From positions 5,518,001-5,582,000 of the forward strand of contig NZ_LR134356.1 of NCBI RefSeq assembly GCF_900637195.1: DNA of 64,000 nt, read 5' to 3'. Below, one piece after another: positions 44,984-53,784 of the stretch; position 1 is the first letter of the stretch, and each line of letters opens with the position of its first letter. The notes beneath the pieces are model-generated. The model did not search any database. It saw only the letters and a list, made by a program, of their open reading frames with translations, and had not been told where the DNA came from. The position numbers and the translations under genes are program-made. This DNA is from Mycolicibacterium aurum (lineage in GTDB: Bacteria; Actinomycetota; Actinomycetes; Mycobacteriales; Mycobacteriaceae).

Positions 44984-46264
44984 GTGTACGACTACGGCAC
45001 GTTCTCGTTCGATTCCAAAGCCCAGGTGCTCGAACGTGCCAAAGAGTTCTGGAACCCGGACAAGACCCAGTTCTGGACCGACACCGGCGTCGACCTGGTC
45101 ATCGACCGTCGACAGGACTACTTCCTGTGGGACATGAGCGGCCGCCGACTCATCGACATGCACCTCAATGGCGGCACCTACAACCTCGGGCACCGCAATC
45201 CCGAAGTGATGCAGGCGATCACCGACGGCATGCAGTATTTCGACGTCGGCAACCATCACTTCCCATCGGTGGCGCGCACCGCCCTGGCACAGAAGCTGAT
45301 CGAGTCCGCACCGGCGTCGTTGCGCAAGGTCGCATTCGGGTCCGGCGGCGGCGAAGCCATCGACATCGCGCTCAAGAGCGCCCGGCATGCCATGCAGCGT
45401 CGCAAGATCGTCTCGATCGTCAAGGCCTATCACGGACACACCGGCCTGGCCGTCGCCACCGGTGACGATCGGTTCGCCAAACTGTTCCTGTCCGATCGCC
45501 CCGACGAGTTCGTGCAGGTGCCCTTCGGCGACACCGATGCCATGGAGCAGGCGTTGCGCGGCCGCGACGTTGCCGCCGTCATCATGGAGACCATCCCGGC
45601 GACCTACGGATTCCCGCTGCCACCAATCGGTTATCTGGAAGCGGTCAAGGACCTGTGCGTGCGCTACGACGCGCTCTACATCGCCGACGAGGTACAGACC
45701 GGGCTGATGCGCACCGGCGAGATGTGGGGCATCACCAAGCACGGCATCGAGCCCGACATCATGGTCACCGGCAAGGGACTCTCCGGTGGTATGTATCCGA
45801 TCACGGCGGCGCTGCTCAGCGACCGCGCGGCGCAGTGGCTCGAGCAGGACGGCTTCGGGCACATCTCGACATTCGGCGGCGCCGAACTCGGTTGCGTGGC
45901 GGCGCTGAAGACCCTGGAGATCACCAGCCGCCCCGAGGTGCGCTCATCGGTGCACTACATCGCCGACATCTTCGCCAAGGGCCTGGCCGCCATCCAGGCC
46001 GACCATCCCGGCTGGTTCGTCGGTATCCGTCAGAACGGTGTGGTGATCGGGCTGGAGTTCGACCACCCCGAGGGCGCGAAGTTCGTGATGCGCGAGCTCT
46101 ACCAAAACGGGGTATGGGCGATCTTCTCGACCCTGGATCCCCGTGTGCTGCAATTCAAACCGGGCCTGCTGCTCAACCGTGAGCTCTGCGAGGACGTACT
46201 CGACCGCGTCGAGGTCGCGGTGGGACGGGCGAAGCTGGCCGCGAACGGACGGAGGAAGCCGTGA
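44984..46264 (+). CDS. Class III aminotransferase-fold PLP enzyme, probable amino-alcohol phosphate phospholyase
   Basis: 426 aa from the GTG at 44984, after GGGAG. PLP lysine Lys264 (VTGKGLSGGMYP), Asp235 (IADEVQTG) and SGGGEAIDIALK are present. In RMM microcompartments the kinase encoded nearby is proposed to phosphorylate 1-amino-2-propanol, and this enzyme to eliminate phosphate and ammonia to give propionaldehyde, by analogy with ethanolamine-phosphate phospho-lyase. A true aminotransferase role cannot be excluded. First gene of the BMC operon, overlapping the next by 4 bases. Confidence 0.85.
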   Translation: MYDYGTFSFDSKAQVLERAKEFWNPDKTQFWTDTGVDLVIDRRQDYFLWDMSGRRLIDMHLNGGTYNLGHRNPEVMQAITDGMQYFDVGNHHFPSVARTALAQKLIESAPASLRKVAFGSGGGEAIDIALKSARHAMQRRKIVSIVKAYHGHTGLAVATGDDRFAKLFLSDRPDEFVQVPFGDTDAMEQALRGRDVAAVIMETIPATYGFPLPPIGYLEAVKDLCVRYDALYIADEVQTGLMRTGEMWGITKHGIEPDIMVTGKGLSGGMYPITAALLSDRAAQWLEQDGFGHISTFGGAELGCVAALKTLEITSRPEVRSSVHYIADIFAKGLAAIQADHPGWFVGIRQNGVVIGLEFDHPEGAKFVMRELYQNGVWAIFSTLDPRVLQFKPGLLLNRELCEDVLDRVEVAVGRAKLAANGRRKP

Positions 46265-47811
46265 TTGCGGTACCGCAGGCAGGTCAGCTGCTGGAGCGGG
46301 CGCGCTTCGCCGCCGCAGCGTACGCCGACTACGACCAGGCCTCGGTGGCCCGGATCGTCGACGCCGTCGCCGAGGCCGGCTATCGCAACGCCGAACACTT
46401 CGCCGCCGCAGCAGTGGCCGAAACCGAGATGGGCGTAGTCGAGCACAAGGTGGCCAAGAATCGCGCCTGCTCACGGGGCATCGTCGAGTTCTACCGAGAC
46501 CAGGACTACGTGACACCGCGGGTCGACACCGCCCGCAAGATCGTCGAGATCCCGCGCCCCGCGGGAGTGGTGCTGGCCCTGACGCCGACCACCAATCCCG
46601 TTGCGACGGTGTACTTCAAGGTCATCCTGGCGCTGATGACCCGCAACGCGGTGGTGGTCGCACCCCATCCCCGCGCCAAGCAGTGCTCGGCGGACGCCGC
46701 GCGCCTGCTGGCCGAGGCGGCCACCGCGGCCGGCGCTCCGGACGGCATCGTGCAGGTCATCGACGAGCCGTCCCTGCCGCTGGTGGAAGCGCTGATGTCC
46801 GACGAACGCACCGACGTCATCGTCGCGACGGGCGGTACCGGGGTGGTGCGCGCCGCGTACTCCTCGGGCAACCCTGCGTTGGGCGTCGGGCCAGGCAATG
46901 TCCCCGTGTTCGTCGACGCCACCGCCGACATCGACGCCGCAGCGAAGCGGATCGTGGACAGCAAGGCGTTCGACAACTCGGTGCTGTGCACCAACGAGTC
47001 GGTGCTCATCGCCGAGGAGGCGGTCGCGGTGAAACTGCGCACCGCGCTGACCCGGCACGGCGCCCATATCCTCGACGAGGATGCGACGATCCGCCTGCGA
47101 GAGTTCATGTTCCCCGACGGTGCCCTCAACACCGAGGTCGTGGGCCGTGACGCGGCCTGGATCGCCGAACGCATCGGGCTGCGCGTCACGCCCAAAACCC
47201 GGGCCCTGATCGCCCCGTTCGCCGACGTCATCGGCGAGGAGGTGTTGACCCACGAGAAGCTGTGCCCGGTGCTCGGCATGACCACCGTTGCGGACGCATC
47301 CCGCGGTATCCGTGCCGCCCGCGCGGTGGTGCGCATCGCCGGAGCGGGGCATTCTGCCGCGATTCACAGCAACGATGCCTCTGTCATCACCGAATTCGCC
47401 GCCAAAGTGCCGGTACTGCGGGTGTCGGTGAACGTCGGCAACAGCACCGGAAGCTCCGGGCTCGACACCAACCTCGCCCCGTCCATGACCATCGGCACCG
47501 GGTTCGTCGGGCGCAGTTCGATCGGTGAGAACCTGCAACCCGAGAATCTGATGAACTGGGCGCGGATCGCCTACAACGCCGACGCCGGCGTGACCATGCC
47601 GAACTTCGCCGGGTTGTCCCCATGGCGTGCCCCGGCCGGGCCCGAGCCGGCCTACCCGCGTGCGTCCAACGACCCGGCTGCCGACGCGACCCCCGCGGCA
47701 CCGGCTGTCCGGCCGACTGCCCGCCGCGCCGCCGATCCCGGTATCGAGGCACTGCGCGCCGAGCTGCGCGCGCTGGTGGCCGAAGAACTCGCTCAACTGA
47801 TCAAGAGGTGA
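46261..47811 (+). CDS. Microcompartment CoA-acylating-type aldehyde dehydrogenase
   Basis: 516 aa. Cofactor-site segment LALTPTTNPVATVYFK and catalytic Cys243 (FDNSVLCTNESV) fit the PduP/EutE-like acylating family, which turns propionaldehyde into propionyl-CoA. The catalytic domain is followed by a Pro/Ala linker and a C-terminal amphipathic helix (GIEALRAELRALVAEELAQL), a likely encapsulation peptide that docks to the shell. This is the signature enzyme of the RMM organelle. Translation is coupled to the upstream PLP enzyme (GTGA). Confidence 0.9.
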   Translation: MIAVPQAGQLLERARFAAAAYADYDQASVARIVDAVAEAGYRNAEHFAAAAVAETEMGVVEHKVAKNRACSRGIVEFYRDQDYVTPRVDTARKIVEIPRPAGVVLALTPTTNPVATVYFKVILALMTRNAVVVAPHPRAKQCSADAARLLAEAATAAGAPDGIVQVIDEPSLPLVEALMSDERTDVIVATGGTGVVRAAYSSGNPALGVGPGNVPVFVDATADIDAAAKRIVDSKAFDNSVLCTNESVLIAEEAVAVKLRTALTRHGAHILDEDATIRLREFMFPDGALNTEVVGRDAAWIAERIGLRVTPKTRALIAPFADVIGEEVLTHEKLCPVLGMTTVADASRGIRAARAVVRIAGAGHSAAIHSNDASVITEFAAKVPVLRVSVNVGNSTGSSGLDTNLAPSMTIGTGFVGRSSIGENLQPENLMNWARIAYNADAGVTMPNFAGLSPWRAPAGPEPAYPRASNDPAADATPAAPAVRPTARRAADPGIEALRAELRALVAEELAQLIKR

Positions 47812-47814
47812 CCC

Positions 47815-48420
47815 GTGGCTGAACTGCGTTCGTTCATCTTCATCGATCGGCTTCAGCCGCAGACGATGTCGTACCTGGGTACCTGGATCAAGGGCGCGCT
47901 GCCGCGTGCCGGGGTAGCCGCACAGATCATCGAGGTGGCGCCCGGCCTCGACATCGAGGGCGTCACCGACGTCGCGCTCAAGCACGCAGAGGTGCAGGCC
48001 GGCGTGCTGGTCGTGGAGCGTCAGTTCGGCTATCTGGAGTTCCACGGTGAGACCGCCGCAGTCGAGGCGGCCGCCGACGCCGCGCTGGCCGAACTCGACC
48101 GCGACGCCGGCGCAGCGACGGCTCCGCAGATCCTCGCGTCTCGGATCATCTCCAGCATCGACCGGCAGCACGCCTTCCTGATCAACCGCAACAAAATCGG
48201 CTCGATGGTGCTGGCCGGTGAGTCCCTGTACGTGCTCGAGGTGTCTCCGGCGTCGTATGCAATCCTGGCCACCAACGAAGCCGAGAAGGCCGCCGACGTG
48301 AAGGTCGTCGACTTCCGGATGATCGGGGCGACGGGCCGGGTCTACCTGTCCGGCAGTGAGTCCGACATCCGCCAGGCCGCCGCGGCGGCGGAGGAAGCAC
48401 TCGCGCGGAGCGTGCGGTGA
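47815..48420 (+). CDS. Tandem-domain microcompartment shell protein (BMC-T), first copy
   Basis: 201 aa with two BMC folds, ~5-95 and ~105-195. Each ends in a similar strand (VVERQFGYLEFHGE; MIGATGRVYLSGSE). It would form pseudohexameric trimers in the shell. Related to the second BMC-T at 49508: both contain ERQFG, NRNK/NRNR and MIGAxGRxYxSGS. The GTG lies four bases after the dehydrogenase stop. Confidence 0.9.
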   Translation: MAELRSFIFIDRLQPQTMSYLGTWIKGALPRAGVAAQIIEVAPGLDIEGVTDVALKHAEVQAGVLVVERQFGYLEFHGETAAVEAAADAALAELDRDAGAATAPQILASRIISSIDRQHAFLINRNKIGSMVLAGESLYVLEVSPASYAILATNEAEKAADVKVVDFRMIGATGRVYLSGSESDIRQAAAAAEEALARSVR

Positions 48421-48920
48421 GCATCGACCGCGAGGCGCTGCGGCAACTCGTCCGCGAGGTGATCCGCGAGGCTGTCGGCGACCTCACGACGGCATCGCCG
48501 TCCCCATCCACCCCGGCGGCGCCGAAGCCGGCGCCCGTCGCGGCGGCACCGAAGGCCGCGGACGGACCTGTTGCGACCGGTCCGCTGGCCGCCGACGAGC
48601 GTTCCCGGGTCGACACCGTGCGCATCACCAACGACCGCGAGCTCGATGTGTTCGTACGAAACCTTTTGCGGCTGTACGAGAATCCGAAGACCCGCGCGGA
48701 CCTGCGACAGGGCCGATTGTCCTTCCGGCTGGCCGGCACCGACCGCAGCGGCCCCGGCAGCACCAGACGTGTTGAGCGTGGCGCAGTCACCGAACGGCAG
48801 ATCGCCGACATCGCCGCCTCCGGCGCATCCCTGGTCCTCGGCCCGCGGGCCGTGCTGACCCCCCTGGCCCGCGAACGCGCCCGCGCGCTGGGCGTCACCA
48901 TCCACAAGGAGCGAACATGA
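48417..48920 (+). CDS. Microcompartment-associated protein of unknown function
   Basis: 167 aa. An N-terminal amphipathic helix (REALRQLVREVIREAVGDL) resembles encapsulation peptides. A Pro/Ala linker (~25-60) leads to a C-terminal domain that ends GASLVLGPRAVLTPLARERARAL. The ending motif, with xLTPLAxxxAxxxGV, recurs in other BMC-associated proteins, but I cannot assign an activity. It overlaps shell genes on both sides by 4 bases, so it is made in step with the shell. It may be a cargo or scaffold protein. Confidence 0.7.
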   Translation: MSIDREALRQLVREVIREAVGDLTTASPSPSTPAAPKPAPVAAAPKAADGPVATGPLAADERSRVDTVRITNDRELDVFVRNLLRLYENPKTRADLRQGRLSFRLAGTDRSGPGSTRRVERGAVTERQIADIAASGASLVLGPRAVLTPLARERARALGVTIHKERT

Positions 48921-49162
48921 TCCGTGGCACGGTCACCGGTCAGGTCTGGTCGACCCGACGCATCGACGGCATCCCGGCCGGGGCCTTCCTCGAAGTCGAG
49001 GTGGACGGTTCCGGTTCCCGGTTGATCGCGTTCGACGTACTGGGCAGCGGCGTCGGCGAACACGTCCTCGTCACCCAGGGCTCGGTGGCGGCCGGATGGT
49101 TCACCGGGACCCCGCCTCCGGTCGATGCATTGATCATCGGCTCCATCGATCCCGCCGGTTAG
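48917..49162 (+). CDS. Pentameric vertex shell protein (BMC-P, EutN/CcmL family)
   Basis: 81 aa. MIRGTVTGQVWSTRRIDGIPAGAFLEVEV and FDVLGSGVGEHVLVTQGS are the EutN/CcmL barrel. Pentamers cap the vertices of the shell. ATGA overlap with the upstream gene. Confidence 0.93.
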   Translation: MIRGTVTGQVWSTRRIDGIPAGAFLEVEVDGSGSRLIAFDVLGSGVGEHVLVTQGSVAAGWFTGTPPPVDALIIGSIDPAG

Positions 49163-49216
49163 CCGTCCGGTTACCGGCCCCACCCGTCAGATAGTCCGAC
49201 ACAAAGGAGAGAAACC

Positions 49217-49498
49217 ATGGCCAGCAACGCGATCGGAATGATCGAGACCAAGGGTTACGTCGCCGCTCTCGCAGCCGCCGACGCAATGGTCAAGGCCGCC
49301 AACGTGACGATCACCGACCGCCAGCAGGTGGGCGACGGCCTGGTGGCCGTCATCGTCACCGGCGAGGTCGGAGCCGTCAAGGCGGCCACCGAAGCAGGCG
49401 CCGAAACCGCCTCGCAGGTAGGTGAACTCATCAGCGTGCACGTCATCCCGCGCCCGCACAACGAACTCGGCGCGCACTTCTCCGTCGCCGCCCAGTAG
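49217..49498 (+). CDS. Hexameric shell protein (BMC-H)
   Basis: 93 aa, canonical single BMC domain: [26 protein letters not shown] and [19 protein letters not shown]. The main facet protein. Strong GGAGAG sequence upstream (49206-49211) fits high expression. Confidence 0.96.
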   Translation: MASNAIGMIETKGYVAALAAADAMVKAANVTITDRQQVGDGLVAVIVTGEVGAVKAATEAGAETASQVGELISVHVIPRPHNELGAHFSVAAQ

Positions 49499-49507
49499 TC
49501 TCGGCCA

Positions 49508-50173
49508 GTGGCTCTTTCCGAGGCGCCGTCCTCCACTCCGACACGGACCGACATCCGCGTCTACCTCCTTGTCGAGGATCTGCAGCAGCAGTTCGCCGCC
49601 TACCTCGGTACGCCGACCCGGGCGCGCGGTTACCCGCCGTACGCCGGTGAGCACGCACTCATCGTCGAGGTGTCGCCTGCGCTGGCGATCGAACGGGTCA
49701 TCGACCTCGCGCTCCGCGAGGTGCCGGGGATCCAGCCGGGAATCCTCTACGTGGAGCGGCAGTTCGGCGTGCTGGAGATCCACTCGGACAGCCTGGCCGA
49801 TGTGCGCCGTGCCGGCGAGGCCATCCTGGTGGGTACGCAGAGTTCGGCGACAGACCAGCTTCGACCCAGGGTCCTCTACCACGACGTGATCGAGGACATC
49901 ACCGACCAACATGCGGTGATCCTGAACCGCAACCGGCAGGCCTCGATGGTGCTTCCCGGTCAGTCGCTGCTGGTCTACGAGATGACCCCCGCCCTGTTTG
50001 CCGCCGTCGCGGCCAACGAGGCCGAACGCGCCGCGCCGGGCCTGACCCTGGTCGACGTGCAGATGATCGGCGCAGCGGGCAGGCTCTACATCAGTGGTAG
50101 CACCCAGGATGTGGTGGTGGCACGGGACCGCATCACCGAGGTTCTGGGAGCGATCGAAGGACGTGAACATTGA
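49508..50173 (+). CDS. Tandem-domain microcompartment shell protein (BMC-T), second copy
   Basis: 221 aa, two BMC domains. The first begins RVYLLVEDLQQQFAAYLG; the second carries LNRNRQASMVLPGQSLLVYEM. Paralogue of the first BMC-T with a longer N-terminus. Overlaps the kinase gene by 4 bases (TTGA). Confidence 0.9.
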   Translation: MALSEAPSSTPTRTDIRVYLLVEDLQQQFAAYLGTPTRARGYPPYAGEHALIVEVSPALAIERVIDLALREVPGIQPGILYVERQFGVLEIHSDSLADVRRAGEAILVGTQSSATDQLRPRVLYHDVIEDITDQHAVILNRNRQASMVLPGQSLLVYEMTPALFAAVAANEAERAAPGLTLVDVQMIGAAGRLYISGSTQDVVVARDRITEVLGAIEGREH

Positions 50174-51162
50174 CGGCAGACTTCACTGACGACGAAGCCG
50201 TCGCCGAAAAGGCACTGGCGGCGTTCGACCTACCGCAGGGTTCCGCGCTGCGCCTGTTGAATCTGTCCGAGAACGCCACCTATGCGGTCGAAGAACCCGG
50301 CTGCGGGCACCGGTCGATCCTGCGGGTGCACCGCAAGGACTACCACCGCCTCGACCAGATCGAGTCCGAATTGATGTGGCTGGACGCGCTGCGCCGCGAC
50401 AGCGACGTGACCGTGCCGACGGTGATCCCCGCCCACGACGGGCGCCGGGTGGTCACTGTCGAGCACGACGGGACGGCCCGCCACGTCGTGCACTTCGAGA
50501 TGGTGCCGGGCGCCGAGCCGGACGAGAACACCGTGAGCTCCACGGATTTCCACACGCTCGGATGTATCACCGCCGCACTGCACGACCATGCCCGCAGCTG
50601 GCAGCGTCCGGCAAGCTTCAGCCGGTTCTCCTGGGACTGGGAGCAGAGCCTCGGCGGCACGCCCCGCTGGGGACGCTGGCGCGACGCGACCGGCGTCGGC
50701 GAACACGAGACCGAGGTGCTCGCCCGCGCCGAGGAATTGTTGCACCGCAGGCTGACCGAATACGGCACCGGCGCGGACACCTTCGGTCTGGTACATGCAG
50801 ATTTGCGCCTGGCCAACCTGCTGGTCGACGGTGAGACCATCACCGTGATCGATTTCGACGACTGCGGTTTCGGTTGGTACTTCTACGATTTCGGCACTGC
50901 CGTGTCGTTCTTCGAGGATCATCCGTCGGTTCCCGAGTGGCAGGATGCCTGGGCCAGCGGGTACCGCACGCGTCGAGCACTCGCCAAATCCGACGAGGAC
51001 ATGTTGGCCTCGTTCATCCTGCTGCGGCGGTTGCTGCTACTGGCCTGGATGGGCACCCACAGCCACTCGAAGGAATCCCAGGCGATCTCCGTGACCTATG
51101 CCGCGGGTAGTTGCAAGCTCGCCGAGAAGTACCTGTCCTCCAACGGCCACCGAATCTTCTGA
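50170..51162 (+). CDS. APH-family phosphotransferase, probable amino-alcohol kinase
   Basis: 330 aa, TTG start. Catalytic loop [12 protein letters not shown] (His209, Asp211) and metal-binding [16 protein letters not shown] define the aminoglycoside phosphotransferase/choline-kinase fold. In RMM loci it is proposed to phosphorylate 1-amino-2-propanol, creating the substrate of the PLP phospholyase. Antibiotic resistance is unlikely given the context. Confidence 0.87.
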   Translation: MTADFTDDEAVAEKALAAFDLPQGSALRLLNLSENATYAVEEPGCGHRSILRVHRKDYHRLDQIESELMWLDALRRDSDVTVPTVIPAHDGRRVVTVEHDGTARHVVHFEMVPGAEPDENTVSSTDFHTLGCITAALHDHARSWQRPASFSRFSWDWEQSLGGTPRWGRWRDATGVGEHETEVLARAEELLHRRLTEYGTGADTFGLVHADLRLANLLVDGETITVIDFDDCGFGWYFYDFGTAVSFFEDHPSVPEWQDAWASGYRTRRALAKSDEDMLASFILLRRLLLLAWMGTHSHSKESQAISVTYAAGSCKLAEKYLSSNGHRIF

Positions 51163-51182
51163 TCCCAATACTGAAAGGGCTT

Positions 51183-51968
51183 ATGGCCATGTTCAACTCG
51201 TTGCAAGGTCGCTCTGCCATCGTCACCGGCGGCAGCAAGGGCATCGGTCGCGGCATCGCCGAGACATTTGCGCGTGCCGGGGTCAACGTCGTCGTCACCG
51301 GCCGCACCCAGGCCGACATCGACGCCGCCGTCGCGGACCTGGCCGGACTCGCAGGCACCGTCACCGGCGTGGCCGCCGACGTGACCAGCCCCGAGGACTG
51401 CCGTCGAGTGGTGGCGACCGCGGTGGAGCGCAACGGCGGACTGGACATCGTGTGCGCCAACGCCGGCATCTTCCCCTCCGGCCGCCTGCAGGACCTCACA
51501 CCCGATGACCTCGAACAGGTAATGGGCGTGAACTTCAAAGGGACCGTGTACATCGTGCAGGCCGCGCTGGAGCCGCTGGAGGCCAGCGGCCACGGCCGGG
51601 TCGTCATCACGTCGTCGATCACCGGCCCCGTCACCGGATTTCCCGGGTGGTCCCACTACGGCGCGAGCAAGGCCGCGCAGCTGGGGTTCCTGCGCACCGC
51701 GGCGATCGAACTGGCGCCCAAGAAGATCACCGTCAACGCGGTACTGCCGGGCAACATCATCACCGAGGGCCTGATCGAGATGGGCCAGACCTACATGGAC
51801 CAGATGGCCGCCTCGGTCCCGGCCGGCAAGCTCGGTGAGGTGGCCGACATCGGTAACGCCGCGCTGTTCTTCGCCACCGACGAGGCTGCGTACATCACCG
51901 GACAATCCCTGGTAGTCGACGGCGGCCAGATCCTGCCCGAATCACCGGAGGCGCTCGCCGACCTGTAG
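51183..51968 (+). CDS. SDR of the microcompartment operon, probable 1-amino-2-propanol dehydrogenase
   Basis: 261 aa from the ATG at 51183 (AAAGGG upstream; ATG at 51189 is possible). [24 protein letters not shown] and the catalytic YGASK are intact. The corresponding M. smegmatis RMM enzyme has been characterised as an S-(+)-1-amino-2-propanol dehydrogenase that interconverts the amino alcohol and aminoacetone. It has no encapsulation peptide, so it may act in the cytosol. Confidence 0.82.
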   Translation: MAMFNSLQGRSAIVTGGSKGIGRGIAETFARAGVNVVVTGRTQADIDAAVADLAGLAGTVTGVAADVTSPEDCRRVVATAVERNGGLDIVCANAGIFPSGRLQDLTPDDLEQVMGVNFKGTVYIVQAALEPLEASGHGRVVITSSITGPVTGFPGWSHYGASKAAQLGFLRTAAIELAPKKITVNAVLPGNIITEGLIEMGQTYMDQMAASVPAGKLGEVADIGNAALFFATDEAAYITGQSLVVDGGQILPESPEALADL

Positions 51969-51980
51969 GGGCACGTACCC

Positions 51981-51998
51981 TAGATTTGGTCGAACCAA
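51981..51998 (+). promoter_or_regulatory. gntR promoter -10 with overlapping operator
   Basis: TAGATT (51981-51986) abuts and shares a base with TTGGTCGAACCAA (51986-51998), a 5-bp-arm palindrome. The site suits autorepression by the GntR protein encoded 22 bases downstream. Confidence 0.6.
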
Positions 51999-52020
51999 TT
52001 GCCATAGGCGAGGAGGCCCG

Positions 52021-52803
52021 GTGCCCACTCAGACCGAGGAACTTCGGCGCCGGATCGTGGCCGACATCAACGCGGGAACGCCCGGGACGAAACTGGGCAG
52101 TGAGCGGGAGCTGGCCGAACGCTATCGAACGAGCCGGTCGAGCCTGCGCCAGGTGCTCGCCGCGCTGGAGGAGGCCGGTCTGGTGGACCGAATGATCGGC
52201 CGCTCCGGAGGCATCTTCATCAGCCACGCACAGGTGCAGCGCAGTCTGACCGACGTCGTCGGGGTTCCGGCGTTTCTGGCCAGTCAGGGCTACGTCGCCG
52301 GGACCCGGGTGCTGTCGACCAAGATTGCCGCGCCCGATGCCACCACCCAGCAGGCCCTCGGGATCGCCGCCGACGACTTCGTCATCGAGATCCAGCGACT
52401 GCGTCTGGCCGACGGCTCCCCGATCTCGTTGGAGTTGGCCCAGTTTCCGGCCGAGGCCTTTCCCGGTCTGCTCGAACAACAGCTCGGCGGATCGCTCTAC
52501 GAGATCTTGGAGAGTGAGTACGGTCTGGTCACCGCGCGCGCCGACGAACGGATCGAAGCGGTCAACGCCACGCCTGAAGAAGCCAATCTGCTCGGCATCA
52601 AACCCAAGTCGGCGCTGCTGCTGATCACCCGAATCGCCTATGACCAGCACGAGAATCCGTGCGAGTTCTCTCGGGACCTGTTCCGCGGTGACCGCACGAG
52701 GCTGGCGGTGACGGCGCAGGGCCGCGGCGTCGGCGTCTCACCGTCGGTGGCGGCCGCGTCAGTCGCGTTGCACGGCCCGCTCGCGCCAGCGCCGTCGGCG
52801 TAG
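52021..52803 (+). CDS. GntR-family regulator, HutC subfamily (UTRA domain)
   Basis: 260 aa from a GTG with GAGGAGG upstream. Winged helix: [34 protein letters not shown]. The C-terminal UTRA domain ([39 protein letters not shown]) binds a small effector. HutC-type proteins recognise GGTC/GACC-type palindromes; such sites occur upstream of this gene and in the BMC divergent region. It lies at the end of the BMC operon and is its likely regulator. Confidence 0.88.
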   Translation: MPTQTEELRRRIVADINAGTPGTKLGSERELAERYRTSRSSLRQVLAALEEAGLVDRMIGRSGGIFISHAQVQRSLTDVVGVPAFLASQGYVAGTRVLSTKIAAPDATTQQALGIAADDFVIEIQRLRLADGSPISLELAQFPAEAFPGLLEQQLGGSLYEILESEYGLVTARADERIEAVNATPEEANLLGIKPKSALLLITRIAYDQHENPCEFSRDLFRGDRTRLAVTAQGRGVGVSPSVAAASVALHGPLAPAPSA

Positions 52804-52855
52804 CGCCGCGCGCGCCGACTACCGTGAGGGCACGCTCGCGGGCAGAGTAAGACGT

Positions 52856-53740
52856 GTGACGAGTCCTCCCGGCGCAGGCAGGTTCGCCCCGAGCCCGTCG
52901 GCGGATCTGCACATCGGCAACCTCCGTACCGCGGTGCTGGCGTGGCTGTTCGCCCGCTCGACCGGACGCCGGTTCCTGATGCGCGTCGAGGACCTCGACG
53001 ATCGCACGCACCCCGAGATCGCCGACCGCCAGCTCGCCGACCTGGCGGCCATCGGCGTGACGTGGGACGGCCCTGCCACCCGGCAGACCGCGCACCCCGA
53101 ACGCTACGAAGCCGTCGTGGAAACACTCGACCAGCGTGGCCTGCTGTTCGAATGCTATTGCACCAGAAGGGATATCGCGCAGGCGCCGCGGGCTCCCCAC
53201 GCCCCCGAGGGCGCGTATCCCGGCACCTGCCGGGACCTCACGGAGGGCGAACGCGCCGTCAGAAGGCAGGAGACCGGGCGCCCGCCCGCGTTGCGGCTGC
53301 GCACCGATACCCACGAGTTCACCGTGCACGACGCGCTGCACGGTGACTACACGGGCCTCGTCGACGACTTCGTCGTGCGTCGCGGTGACGGGGTGCCCGC
53401 CTACAACCTCGCGGTCGTCGTCGACGACGCCGCCTCGGGCGTCGATCAGGTAGCACGCGGCGACGACCTGCTGTCGTCGTCGCCCCGGCAGGCCTACCTG
53501 GCCCGTCTTCTCGGCTACCCCGAGCCGCTGTACGCCCACGTGCCGCTGGTGCTCAACGACCAGGGTGCCCGGCTGGCCAAACGCGACGGCGCGGTGACGC
53601 TCGCCGACATCGGCGTCGCCCTGGCGCTGGCGCAGATCGCCGACTCACTCGGTTTCGCGGCGCGCACCGTCGGCGACATGCTCGACGAGTTCGATCCTGC
53701 GCGGTTGCCCCACCAACCGTGGGTATACCAGCCCGGGTGA
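52856..53740 (+). CDS. gluQ: Glutamyl-Q tRNA(Asp) synthetase
   Basis: 294 aa, GTG start. Class I signature [21 protein letters not shown], zinc site with CYCTRRDI and YPGTC, and KRDGAVTL replacing KMSKS. It lacks the anticodon-binding domain of GltX (which would make it ~490 aa). It attaches glutamate to the queuosine at position 34 of tRNA-Asp. A queuine tRNA-ribosyltransferase gene lies 5 kb downstream, consistent with an active queuosine pathway. Confidence 0.93.
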   Translation: MTSPPGAGRFAPSPSADLHIGNLRTAVLAWLFARSTGRRFLMRVEDLDDRTHPEIADRQLADLAAIGVTWDGPATRQTAHPERYEAVVETLDQRGLLFECYCTRRDIAQAPRAPHAPEGAYPGTCRDLTEGERAVRRQETGRPPALRLRTDTHEFTVHDALHGDYTGLVDDFVVRRGDGVPAYNLAVVVDDAASGVDQVARGDDLLSSSPRQAYLARLLGYPEPLYAHVPLVLNDQGARLAKRDGAVTLADIGVALALAQIADSLGFAARTVGDMLDEFDPARLPHQPWVYQPG

Positions 53741-53772
53741 GCACAACCCTTGGGCATCGGCGTGCACATTGC

Positions 53773-53778
53773 TACGGT
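53773..53778 (+). promoter_or_regulatory. -10 box of a leaderless promoter for the amino acid ABC transporter
   Basis: TACGGT, 6 nt, then ATG at 53785. It supports 53785 over the longer in-frame start at 53719, which would bury the lipoprotein signal. Confidence 0.5.
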
Positions 53779-53784
53779 CCGCCG

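Noticed and set aside
50170-51162. Aminoglycoside resistance gene
   Set aside because: The APH fold is shared by many small-molecule kinases. Overlap with a shell gene and the RMM context point to amino-alcohol phosphorylation.
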